This document shows, piece by piece, positions 32,780-43,090 of a DNA stretch of 64,000 bases. Position numbers and translations under genes: made by a program. The notes beneath the pieces are model-generated. The model ran no database searches. It saw only the letters and a program-made list of their open reading frames with translations, and was not told where the DNA came from. The first letter of the stretch is position 1, and every line of letters begins with the position of its first letter. The stretch comes from Immersiella caudata (taxonomy: Eukaryota > Ascomycota > Sordariomycetes > Sordariales > Lasiosphaeriaceae), in assembly GCA_030512335.1 (NCBI GenBank), contig JAULSU010000006.1, positions 2,046,001 to 2,110,000 of the forward strand, read 5' to 3'.

Positions 32780-33218
32780 GGCTACATCTTATTGTTTGAG
32801 CTTCCCGTCGCGTTTGAGTGGTGAATGTCCAGCATTCCTTGCCTGTGGTTTGGCTGGAGTGGATCTCTAGAAGGGATGTATGCGTTTAGAAGCCGCTATG
32901 CAGCTACTGGAGGGGAAGCCCCACTTTGTGGTGTTGCCTAGCCACGGCGCGGCTGCCTGAGGCAGAGACCCACAACCCACCAATCACTCTCCTAGGGCTT
33001 TCTCGCCCTACAGCAGAATTTCGGCTCCAAGCGAAAAAAAGACAACGACCAAGTGAACTTTCAGTATCACGAACCACACCCAGATATCGCGATCGCCCAT
33101 TAAATCGGTATGTCTGCCCACGCCGCTTGATCAGCACCTCAACACACCCCCTGAGATCAATTGTCGCCATTCTATCCATTTTTCCGACCCGACCTGCTAA
33201 CACCGTCGCTCAGCAATC
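32780..33218. promoter_or_regulatory. Divergent promoter interval, unknown gene / rps23
   Basis: 439 bp between start codons. The rps23 side contains a leader intron (separate entry). No further gene is visible. Confidence 0.5.
33108..33213 (+). other. 5' UTR intron of rps23
   Basis: A GTATGT donor at 33108, a GCTAAC branch-like site near 33198 and a CAG acceptor at 33211-33213 lie just upstream of the rps23 ATG. Leader introns close to the start codon are common in fungal ribosomal protein genes. Inferred from signals only. Confidence 0.6.
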
Positions 33219-33940
33219 ATGTCTGGAGGAAAGCCCCGCGGTCTCAACGCAGCGCGCAAGCTGCGCAACAACCGTCGCGACCAGCGCTGGTCCGACCTTC
33301 ACTACAAGAAGAGGGCTCTCGGAACCGCCTTCAAGTCCAGGTACGACGAACGGAGGATGGTTGGGGATGGAGATGAGGTGATGGGAAACTGACATTTGCC
33401 AGCCCCTTCGGTGGTTCCTCCCACGCCAAGGGCATCGTCCTTGAGAAGGTCGGTGTCGAGGCCAAGCAGCCTAACTCCGTACGTACCGCCCGACCACGAA
33501 TCGATCGACTTCACATCTAACCGTCATCGATCTAGGCCATCCGAAAGTGCGTTCGCGTTCAGTTGATCAAGAACGGCAAGAAGGTCACTGCTTTCGGTAC
33601 GAATCCCCAATACCCCGAGAAGACGATTCGGCTGGGGCTCGAGCTGGATTGATGGGACGGCGTGCTGATGGCGATGTCTACAGTCCCCAACGACGGTTGC
33701 CTTAACTTCGTCGACGAGAACGACGAGGTCCTCCTCGCTGGTTTCGGTCGCAAGGGCAAGGCCAAGGGTGATATCCCCGGTGTGCGTTTCAAGGGTGAGT
33801 CGACACTCCAACACTTGGCCCCTCGGGTCGATTTCTTGAGACTCTGGACAGGATCGCTAACACCCACTCTAGTCGTCAAGGTTTCGGGTGTCGGTCTCCT
33901 CGCTCTCTGGAAGGAGAAGAAGGAGAAGCCCAGATCATAA
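33219..33940 (+). CDS. rps23: 40S ribosomal protein S23 (uS12)
   Basis: Five coding exons: 33219-33340, 33403-33478, 33536-33596, 33684-33794, 33873-33940, giving 145 aa. The protein starts MSGGKPRGLNAARKLRNNRR and ends KEKKEKPRS. It holds the decoding-centre loop KQPNSAIRKCVRVQL, whose proline is prolyl-hydroxylated in other eukaryotes. It is the counterpart of bacterial S12 and acts in mRNA decoding accuracy in the 40S A-site. All four introns are short (53-87 bp) GT-AG, and the joins give the exact family sequence. Intron-rich ribosomal protein genes are typical of filamentous ascomycetes. Confidence 0.98.
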
Positions 33941-34306
33941 ATGCTCTCTGGGTGGTACGAAAAGGTCACGGTCGGGGCATGCGGAGTCAACAAGGCTTTT
34001 TTTTACATTGGCATTGCAATTTCAGGTTGAGGGAATCTGAATTCTCCTGGTAGACATGATCCACGAAATTAGGAATCATTGAGCCACTACAGTCTGGCCG
34101 GGCCCCGGTTGAGAAACGGCGTCTTGTGATTAAGCGGGTTATGTTGCCTCGAAGGCATAGTGCTAGTCTACAGTCTGACATGGTTCTATGTTACAAGAGT
34201 TTCACAAAGCCTGGACTCCGCAGTCCCTTCCGCCCCGCGTTTTTAGCTATACCTAGGTAGTCTACGGGCCCATCGCTTCGAAAGCCCGCCAGGCAAAACA
34301 GAGAAC
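33941..34306. other. Intergenic, rps23 to coq2 (convergent)
   Basis: 366 bp holding the two 3' UTRs; nothing else recognised. Confidence 0.45.
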
Positions 34307-35533
34307 TCAGACTGTCTCTTCCGCCTTTTCGTCCTTTTGGACATATTGTACAAGATAATCAGCCCCCAGACCGAGGCTAATAACGCCTCCAGTCAACCAG
34401 CAGCCGTTGACAAACCACCACCAACAATCCTTCACACTCTTCAAGTTCACCCTCTGGATCATGACACCCAACGTCACCAAAGCCCCTCCACAGCTCCCAA
34501 TGAAGAACGCCGGACCCGCACCACTAGCAAACCCAGCACCAGCCAGCAGCGCAACCTGCGTGACAGCCAGTCCGGTCAACACCTTCTTCGTCTCCGCATC
34601 ATGCTTCAACGCAATGCTCTTGATCCCCGCCTTTGCGTCGTCCTTGATGTCCATGTGTGCGTAGATCATATCATACAGCACCGTCCACGCCACGTTCGAC
34701 GCATACAGCAACCCCGCCGCTGTCAGCGCAGCCCCGTTTGCAAGCAGGTCAACACCCAGTGCAGGGAAACCCATAATTGCGCCCCATGAGAAGGTCAGCC
34801 CCAGGACAAACTGCGGATAGTACGTCACCCGTTTAGCAAGGGGGTAGGTCGCTACGAGGAGTAGACTCGGCGTGGCGTAGAAGAAGCATTCCAGGGGAAA
34901 CTGCAGGAGGATGCCCAACCCCGCGAGGAGTTGCGCGCCAGTGAAAACAACGCCTTGGAAGGGGGTGATGGCGCGGCGAGCGATCGGGCGTAGCCTGGTG
35001 CGCGCCACGTGCGGGTCGAGGTTGCGGTCCCAGAGGTCGTTGATGGTGCAGCCGGCGCCGCGCATGATGACGGCGCCGCTGAGGAAGAGGAGGGACATGC
35101 CGAGGACGGAGGAGGGACTGGAGATGGGCGTGGCCATGGGGGCGGCGAGGAGGGTGGAGAAGAGGCAGGGGAAGTAGAGGTAGTAGGAGCCCGTGGGCTT
35201 GTCGAGGCGGATGAGCTCGGCGTAGGGGACCCACGAGGCGGGGAGGAGGGAGAGGAAGCCGGTTGTGGGAGTGGTGTATACTGGGGGTGGAGGTGGTAAG
35301 GGGGTGGTTGGGGAGGCTACCGGCGCGGAGAGCAGTTTCGTGGTTGCGTGGTAGGCGCGGCGGTGGGAGGGGTGAGGGTGAGGTTTAGGGTTTGGGAGGT
35401 GCGATGTTGAAGGAGAGTGTGAGGTTGGTTTTGTTTTCGTAATAAGTACTGCTGTTGAGGGACGTAAACATTGGGTGTGGTAGAATATGGCCCGTCTCAT
35501 GGGCAAGCCCACGAATCTGCGAGAGCAGGACAT
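34307..35533 (-). CDS. coq2: 4-hydroxybenzoate polyprenyltransferase, mitochondrial (Coq2)
   Basis: A single exon encoding 408 aa. The frame is open farther upstream (to 35662) only from a GTG; the first ATG is 35533 (MSCSRRFVGLP), giving a basic, acid-free presequence. Coq2 attaches the polyprenyl tail to 4-hydroxybenzoate in ubiquinone synthesis in the mitochondrial inner membrane. Both aspartate-rich motifs of the UbiA superfamily are present: NDLWDRNLD at residue 165 followed by ARTRLRP, and a second DMIYAHMDIKDD near residue 287. Several hydrophobic helices surround them (for example LGMSLLFLSGAVIM and PQFVLGLTFSWGAIMGF). The substrate-facing segment IRLDKPTGSYYLYFP is typical of Coq2. 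Divergent from the JmjC gene. Confidence 0.94.
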   Translation of the reverse strand: MSCSRRFVGLPMRRAIFYHTQCLRPSTAVLITKTKPTSHSPSTSHLPNPKPHPHPSHRRAYHATTKLLSAPVASPTTPLPPPPPVYTTPTTGFLSLLPASWVPYAELIRLDKPTGSYYLYFPCLFSTLLAAPMATPISSPSSVLGMSLLFLSGAVIMRGAGCTINDLWDRNLDPHVARTRLRPIARRAITPFQGVVFTGAQLLAGLGILLQFPLECFFYATPSLLLVATYPLAKRVTYYPQFVLGLTFSWGAIMGFPALGVDLLANGAALTAAGLLYASNVAWTVLYDMIYAHMDIKDDAKAGIKSIALKHDAETKKVLTGLAVTQVALLAGAGFASGAGPAFFIGSCGGALVTLGVMIQRVNLKSVKDCWWWFVNGCWLTGGVISLGLGADYLVQYVQKDEKAEETV

Positions 35534-36130
35534 GGTGATATGAACCCAAAGGGCCACAGTTGGTCCTATATCTAGATGGTCAGTGAGTGAGTTGACGAGG
35601 GTACTGCTGGCATGGGAGCTCCAGAAACTCACCCTCCGCCTTCGAAGTTCAGGGTATTTCACTCCAAAAATCTCAGTTCTCGTTTTATAAGTAAATCATT
35701 ATGAGTAGTAAGGAGAGGAGCACTTCAATCTGCTTGTTGCTGTGGCCCACCTCATCTACATTGATGGTCGAATTTCAGTGCCGAAAAATCACGAAGTACC
35801 TCGGTACCTTTTGCGCCACAGGTCCGCGTTTTCAGCCACAAAGAGCAAGCCTGGGAAGCTTAGCGTCACACTTCCAATTGCTCTTATCCCCGCCACTTTT
35901 TGCCAGGCGTTTGCGTGTCGCGTCCATGCAAACGAAAGTGCAGCCAACACGAACCGAAGCAAAAGCAGAGCAACTATACCTCCACCAGAGCTTCTCAGCG
36001 GACCTGCCCTTGTGCGCAAGTTCCTCATGGCTTGCGCCGCTGTTCCACAAATCTTTGCTTGTGCGTCGCGTTCGCGCACAACCCTCACCACCGCTCGTTC
36101 GCTCGCCGTTTGTCTTAATCGCAAACCACC
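35534..36130. promoter_or_regulatory. Divergent promoter interval, coq2 / JmjC gene
   Basis: 597 bp between start codons; no gene recognised. The JmjC ATG lies in a good context (CCACCATGG). Confidence 0.5.
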
Positions 36131-39100
36131 ATGGCACCCGCTCAGCATCCCCAGGCCAAGTTCGATCCCATACCTCCAGAGCTCGACCTCCATGCCCTTG
36201 TAGAAAGGACGCCAAACTTCCAATGGGTCCAGCGGATCACAGCGGCTCAAATCCGCAACATCAGGCCCGAAGACTTTGAGAATCTGGTGAATGTTCACGT
36301 CATTCAGCGCGGGAAACCTCTGGTCATCGAGAAATGGAACGACCGCCTGCCCGGGAATCCCTTCAGCGCCAAATGGCTAGAGAAGAACTATGATAAGAAG
36401 CGTGAGTCTAGCTCCCTCCTTTCTCTGTTAGGCTGGGAACTTATGTTTGCGCGGTAGAGGAAAATGTTCGTGATATTGTCGAACAACGGGACATTCCCAT
36501 GACTATGGGTCACTACCTGCGATCTATGAAGACCCTCGCGAACCAGTGGACGCCCACAAACTACCGCGATGAACGACGGCAGCGGCTATACCTGAAAGAT
36601 ATCGATTGTCCCCCTGAGTGGCAGGACCGGCTTCGAAAGGTCATACCGCCGAACCTATACTACATGAATGATAATGTCGACAACCGTGGGGATAAGAGAC
36701 GAGATGACGATTTTGACACGTTTCAAGAGACGCATACAGCAGCTCCAGCTGGCGATCTCATGAGCAGTCTGCCTGAAGAGATGCGGGCGCAGAACCTGAT
36801 GTGCTATATCGGTCATGAAGGAACTTATACACCTGCTCACCGAGAAATGTGCGCGAGTTTGGGGCAGAATATCATGATCGATGCTTCGGGCAGCGAAAAA
36901 GGAGAGAGGCCGGGCAGTTCGATCTGGTTCATGACGGAGACGAAGGACCGTGAGGTTGTGAAGGAGTACTTTGTGTCAATGCTGGGCCACGACATCGAAA
37001 TTGAGAAACATTTCGCCCAGGTCAACGCTTGGAAGAAAGCGAGCTTTCCGGTCTACGTTGTCGAACAAAAGGTCGGGGATTTCATTCTCGTTCCACCACT
37101 GGCTCCTCATCAGGTCTGGAACCGCGGCACCAGGACGATCAAGGTGGCATGGAACCGTACCACAGTCGAAACCCTTGCGATGGCACTGCATGAAGCCCTC
37201 CCAAAGGCTCGCCTAGTATGTCGTGATGAGCAGTACAAAAATAAGGCCATCATTTTTTACACACTGAAAAAGTACCACAACGAGATTGTTGATGCAGAGA
37301 GGACTACCGATATAGGGCTTCTTGGCTTTGGCGGCCAGGATTTGATGAAGAGCTCGCCTAGGATCCGACAACTCGCCGCGGACTTCCGAGCCTTGTTCCG
37401 CCTGTTCACCGATATCATGGTGGACGAAATGTTCGCCACGAAGGAAAAGGATGTGGAGTATATCGAGTTCGACTCCTGCATCACTTGTTCCTACTGCCGC
37501 GCGAACATCTTCAACCGGTTCCTGACATGCAGGCACTGCGTTCGGGACCTGATCAACGGGGATAAGGACACATACGACGTTTGCATGGACTGCTACGCCA
37601 TGGGCCGTTCCTGCTTTTGCGTCTCGAACTTGAGCTGGTGCGAGCAATGGCAGTGGTCTGACCTGGTCGCTTACTATGAGGAATGGCGCGCATTGATCAT
37701 CAAAAACGATTGCTTCATTGATCTCAACACCTCACCCCTGCCACTCGAGCTCGAAAGGCGCAAATCTGGCAAGAAATCTGTGGCCCAAATCTGCCAAGAG
37801 CAGCTCAAACGGCGGCCTTTCAAGGACATTCTCAAAGCTGAGCCGTTGGAACCAGCGATGTCAGAGCCAGAGGTTGACGCCAATGGCAATCCGAAGAAGA
37901 AGCGGAAACGCAAGAAGAAACACGGAGACGTCAACCGCTGTCATGTCTGTAATCACAAGGATTACGTCTATCGGCTTGCCTTCTGCGCCACCCCCGGCTG
38001 CACGGAGGCATACTGCTACGGTTCGCTCTACCGAGCTTTCGACCTCATGCCTCAGGATGTGATGCAGAATGAGAGATGGCAATGCCCAAAGTGTCTCAAT
38101 ATTTGCAACTGCGGCTACTGCCGAAGAGTTGGCAACGGCGAGCCCTATGTTCCGAAAAGCACTTTTCTTGGACACGACACCCGCGCCATTGCTGATGATC
38201 GGAGCGTTGAGATGCTGGTTGATTTCCGCGTCCATAACTTACTGTGGCTGAAGAATCTGGGCGACAGCAGTCGCAATGTCGCAAGCAAACGCATCCAACG
38301 TTTGCAGCAAGCTGCCGCGACAGAGAAGGCAAAGGAAGCAAACCTTGACAGCGCAGTGCCCACGCTGCCAGACCGTGAATTGGCGGAGACACTTGAGGCG
38401 GCCATACGGCAAGAGGATGCCCGGGTCGCCCAGGACGGCCCCGCCAATGGTGCTCACGACCTATTACAGGAGCAGAGAGCCGAGGGTGCGGACATGTCTG
38501 TCAGCCAAGACCAGTCCGACTATCCTGATCCGTCCATGCTTGCTCATGAGCGGATCGGAATTGGCTTCTACCAGCAGGACGATGACAGTCCTGATAGGAT
38601 TTTGTTCGACCCATATCAAGCGCCAACCGTTGAGACGCTGGTCATAGATGACGAGCCAGAACCGTCGGAATTCTTTAAGAAGCAGTTGCGGCTTACCAAG
38701 CGGAGGGCCCGGAATGAGGACGATGATGACCCCGATTTTGCGGCGCCCCGGGCCAACAAAAAGAAGCAAAAGACTGACAATCAGCCGGAGCCTGAGCAAG
38801 ATGTACTCGATAACATGGACCCGGCGCTTTTTGCCGACGCAACAATGATCGATGCGCCAGCGGAGAACGACGGCTCCGTTGGACCGGAAGCGGCAGCTGA
38901 TGGAGAGGGCGAAGAGCACCGTCCCTACTCCCCAAACCGCCCAGCCTTGAGACACGCGCGACCTAACGCGTCGTACGATATTAACGCTCACGGAGAGGAC
39001 GAGTTTAACGAGGTCTTCATTCCTAGGCACGAGAGAGTGGAAGAAGAGGATGACACGACCATCTTCAATGCCGACGACGCAACAAAGGATCCCCTTGACC

Positions 39101-40389
39101 TAGCGTCGGCAGCAATTTCCACAATGAGTGGTGCTGCTCCAAGCGCCCCCAAAGACGTCCCAGCACCAGTCCCAGCCCCAGCCGCTGAGAAGAAGAAGCC
39201 CGGACGGAAACCTGACCGTGCGCCTGGTCGCCCATCTATAGGTGGGCCATCAGCGGATGTCGGGATTACAGGCACAGGAAAGCGGCGTGGACGGCCACCG
39301 AACTCGGCACGCACTTCACTGAGCGCCGGGTTGGGGAAGAACGACGAGGATCACGAGGCTAGTTCTACGGACCTTGACGATCAACTGACTCGCCAGCTTG
39401 AGGGTTTTGATGGCGATGGCGAAGTCATTGATCAAGATACAGCAGCGGCAGCCCCAGCGCCAAGGAGACGTGGCCGTCCGCCGCGGAATTCGATGCCGTC
39501 ATCAGCGTCTGCCCCGGCTGTAGCTGTATCTGGGTCGCCATTTATGTCGATGGCAGAACGGATGAAGATGAAAGGAAGGAAATTTAAGATTACCGCCAGG
39601 AAAAGCGAGCCAGGACCATCTGCCTCACGCCCTCCTGAAAAGACACAAAATCCGGCTGCATCAGCCCCAGCGCCGGTCGGAGCCACTACAATGGTGCCGG
39701 CCAAACGGAGGGGCAGACCCCCAAAGAAGCCAGCCCCGAGTGCCGCTCAAAGTGCCGACGAAGATTTCAACCCAGATGCCGAGGAGCAGGAGGTTTCCGA
39801 ACCTCCAAGCCCTTCAGCATCAGCGGACAGCGACGAGTCATACTCGGAGTCTAACGTCCCTCCTCCCCGCTCATCCGTCACTGCGCCGAAACAGGCAGCG
39901 GTGCCCAAGCCCCCAGAGGCTGTCAAACCTGTCTCGAGGACTTCGGCACCGGGACGAGCCATGTCGTTTTCATCATCCACATCATCACCGTCCCCCTCGC
40001 CGTCACCGTCGCCATCTCCCTCGCCCTTCCCGATAGCTGCCCGAATGCACTCTCCCACGCCGCCATTGCCGCCTTCTCCGTCTCCTCCGCCGCAGCCAAG
40101 AGTGCCGGCGGGCCCAACTGTCGTTCGGCTCATAAGCCCAGATGAGGAGTCAGGCAGCTTCTACGATTCAGCTTCGGAGAGCGAGGCGAGCGACTCGGCA
40201 GAGGTGTCGGCCCGGGTGTCGGCCCAGGAGTCAGGCGGCTCCTCAGGCTCGGACTCGGACGACCAAGATATTCCGGCTCGCGTGAATGACTCGGTACGTG
40301 GAACCGGACTTGCAACTCGCGGCAGGGGATTGGCCTTCAGTGGTAGGGTTGGCCGCGGTCGGGGCCGCGCGAGACCGGGCGTTTCGTGA
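36131..40389 (+). CDS. JmjC-domain chromatin protein with zf-4CXXC_R1 zinc finger and AT-hooks
   Basis: Two exons, 36131-36401 and 36458-40389, giving 1400 aa. A JmjC domain spans about residues 60-340 with Fe(II) ligands consistent with H218-R-E220 (TPAHREMCASLGQN) and H308 (PLAPHQVWNRGT). Cysteine clusters follow: CITCSYC...CRHC...CMDCYAMGRSC (about 430-490) and a zf-4CXXC_R1 type block (CHVCNHKDYVYRLAFC ... WQCPKCLNICNCGYCRR, about 585-640). The C-terminal half is acidic and disordered with four AT-hook-like cores (PGRKP, RRGRPP x3 near 1002, 1033, 1093, 1173), an SPSPSP run and an RG-rich tail. This suggests a DNA-bound 2-oxoglutarate dioxygenase or histone-demethylase-like regulator. Neurospora DMM-1, which limits heterochromatin spreading, is a JmjC protein and a candidate relative; I cannot confirm orthology. 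Confidence 0.85.
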
Positions 40390-40865
40390 ATGCGAGGGCT
40401 GGACAGAATTGGAGCGGTGTTGGTCTCTCATGTCACTTCGAACGAAGTGAGGAAGCTCCACGCAATGGCTGCCAGAGAAAGGCTGGGAGTAAGACCTTGT
40501 ATGATTCACTGTATTGAGAGACACTATATTGGGCGGAGAAGATTTGATGCAGGAAGGCGGCGGGAAGGGGGCGCTGGTCTCTGGGAGCGTCATGTAGTTG
40601 GGAGCAAAGCTCGTGGGACGGCGAAATATGACCGGCAAGGTTGCACGGAACAGTTCAGGAGTCTAGGATTTAGCATTTCACCGCAGAGAAAGCCGTCAAT
40701 GGATGCATTTGTAATCTATCACCATACGTCGTGAGCCCTGGAACCTACATCAGAGCCCAGCGTTTGAGTTCCATTCCTGAATGCATCATCGTCAACCAGT
40801 TCTCCTTCGGCAATTTTGATACAACGCAATACCCCTCCTTTCCCGCGTCTCACGCAGCAGGCTAT
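40390..40865. other. Intergenic, JmjC gene to small mitochondrial protein (convergent)
   Basis: 476 bp, no gene recognised; 3' UTRs. Confidence 0.45.
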
Positions 40866-41266
40866 TTACATGTCGCTCATGCTCGTCCCGTGCTTCGCTG
40901 TCTCCTCGGCCCTTCCCTTTGTCTTCTCTTGCAATTGCTTCATGGCCTCCTTGCCAGCCTCGCCGGGACTCATACGATCCGCCCTGATGCTCTCCTCCGA
41001 ATTGGATGCAAGCTCGGGCTTCCAGTGACCTTGGCCGCGCTTTTGCTTCTCAATCGAGTCCTTCTTGTGCTTGTCGAACTCGTTCGGGTCAGGGTCCGCT
41101 ACAAACGGTATATATTAGCCAATTGGGGAGTTGAGCGGGAAAGGGGGGACATACCGCTGGAGCTCTCCTTGAGTCGAAGAGGCGCGCTCATGCTCAGGGG
41201 TCTGCTTGACGAGGGGAGCGCAGCGAGGACAACCGGGCGGAGGAGGAGGAGGCGAGTTGCGGACAT
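40866..41266 (-). CDS. Small mitochondrial-looking conserved fungal protein
   Basis: Two minus-strand exons, 41266-41155 and 41098-40866, giving 114 aa. The N-terminus MSATRLLLLRPVVLAALPSS is Arg/Leu/Ser-rich and acid-free, like a mitochondrial presequence. After the 56-bp intron the body is strongly charged: ADPDPNEFDKHKKDSIEKQ, GQGHWKPELASNSEESIRAD, KQLQEKTKGRAEETAKHGTS. The GHWKPELAS block looks conserved from memory of fungal proteomes, but I cannot name a function. There is no TM helix beyond the presequence. The frame-preserving splice and the compositional switch at the junction support a real gene. Confidence 0.72.
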
Positions 41267-42320
41267 GGTTGCTGTGTGTACGGTACGTTTGTGGACGTGT
41301 AAGTGAGTGGATTCGAGGTCAATTGAGCTCTGCTCTGTTTCGTTTGTAGGGTAAAGAAGAGAAGAGATTTGTTTCACCAAAAACGGAGGAAATACCTCGG
41401 GATATTCGGTAAGGTAGAGTGGAAAAGTCCAATTAGGTTGCTGCTCATTGGAGGAGGGGGAAAGTAGGAAAGGGGTGGTTATGAGCCGGGTTGGGGAGGT
41501 TAGGTGACGTCACTACCCGGTGTCATCGTGGAGGAGCCGCGCCGAGCCGGGAGGGTGGGGCGGCTAGGGGTGTTTACTTTGGAGATTGATGACTTCGTTT
41601 TGGTGTGAGAATTTCATTTTGGGATGAGATTTAGTTGGATTGAGATTTGAAAATGGTTGATGAGGATTGATGGGATGGGCGGTGAGGTGCTCAAGGGGAG
41701 TTACCTTAAGGGGGAAATGCCTGTTGCTACGAGACGCTGAGATGATGGCAGGTGAGCTTGGTAATGCTCGATTTCCGAGCATATAAAACACCATTTTATC
41801 AGCTGTCAGTATTGAGCCTCTACTCGTCGGTTGAGAAGCTAACGTAGGTAGCGATACTCGACAATATCTAGTGTTCTTCCACCGCATTGTCCCAGACCAC
41901 ACACACTCAGGCTCCAGATGCCTAATGTTATTCTTTGAAGCCCTGCGAGATGCTCACTACGCCTAATCCCGGTAGCTGAGATCTTGCTGTCCAGGTTCAT
42001 GGGACAGAAGCCACGCGGAGGCATTCCCAATGCCTTTTAAGCGACTTGTCCCTTCCCCTTTTGTCGCTGTCTAGTTACGCGAAGAATAAAACCAATGTGG
42101 GGAGTCTAAATACCTCCCAGAAGAAAAAAGGACTTCCCAATCGAGGCAGTTGGAGGCTGTAGTTTCCGTGGCTGGCGAGGGTCGCGTTCCTTCCTTCTTT
42201 ACATGCTGTTTTGGACGCCCACCTCTCAAATTTCCTACAGCCACACTCCTCTTGAATTATCAACGATCTTTTACCACATCGACTCTCCCAAACCAACCCG
42301 CCCCATGTTTCTTCCTCAGG
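41267..42320. promoter_or_regulatory. Divergent interval, small mitochondrial protein / BTB gene 1
   Basis: 1.05 kb with no recognised gene; promoters of both neighbours are expected here. Confidence 0.45.
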
Positions 42321-43090
42321 ATGTCCGGCGAGAGTGACAAGACAGCCGATTCGACCCGGGCTTCTGGTGAGGCCGAGATCTCGATCTTGAACCGGTAAGT
42401 ACATTCAACCCAGTTATCGAAAATCGAGTTAACACATCATACAGCCGTTTCTCTGGCCGCATGGTGAAGATCATCGTCGGCCCCGAGAGACGCAAGTGGG
42501 CCATCCACGAGAACATGCTCTGCCCTATTTCCGACTTCTTTGTTGCAGCCTTGACGGGACCGTTCAAGGAGCGCGAGGGTGTCATCGAGCTACCAGAGGA
42601 GGAAGTCAAGGCTTTCGATCTCTTTGCTACCTGGATTTATCGGCCCGTCTGGGAGGCTCGTGACTTACCCGCCATTGAGGCGGACGACAACTTGCGCAAC
42701 TATTTGGCCTTGTACGTGATGTCAGCGAAGTTTCTCGTCAACGAGCTTGAGGTGGAGGCTTCTGGGGCGATCTACCGATACTACACCTTGAAGAATGACA
42801 CAAAAATCAACGAAGCCATCAAGCCCAAGGCCGAATACGTCCATTACTTGTTCCACAATACCATGGAGCGCGCGGGTCTGAGGAGGTTTTTTTGCGATCT
42901 CATCATTGTGCATTGCAAAGGGAAAGAGCACCCTTCGAAGAAAGATATAGAACACTGGCAAACATTCACCGACGACCGGGCGGATATTGGAAGTCAGTTG
43001 ATGCAGTCAGTGTGCGAGTACATTTCAGGTAACAATCTGTCGTCACTGCTCAAGCAAAAGCGGCTAGGGGAATTTCGCGAGTACAAGTAG
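42321..43090 (+). CDS. BTB/POZ-domain protein (copy 1)
   Basis: Two exons, 42321-42394 and 42445-43090, giving 239 aa. After a ~24-residue polar lead, the BTB fold reads MVKIIVGPERRKWAIHENM, SDFFVAALTGPFKE and VIELPEEEVKAFDLFATWIYR, followed by the helical extension NYLALYVMSAKFLVNELE. Fungal BTB proteins of this size are abundant, often lineage-specific, and mostly of unknown function; some act as cullin-3 adaptors, but no partner domain is present here. The GPE(x)RKW(x)(x)HE signature at the start of the domain recurs in the second BTB gene at 52.7 kb, suggesting that they are related copies. Confidence 0.82.

Noticed and set aside
35534..35662. 43-codon extension of Coq2
   Set aside because: It begins with GTG, and the presequence from ATG 35533 is already typical.
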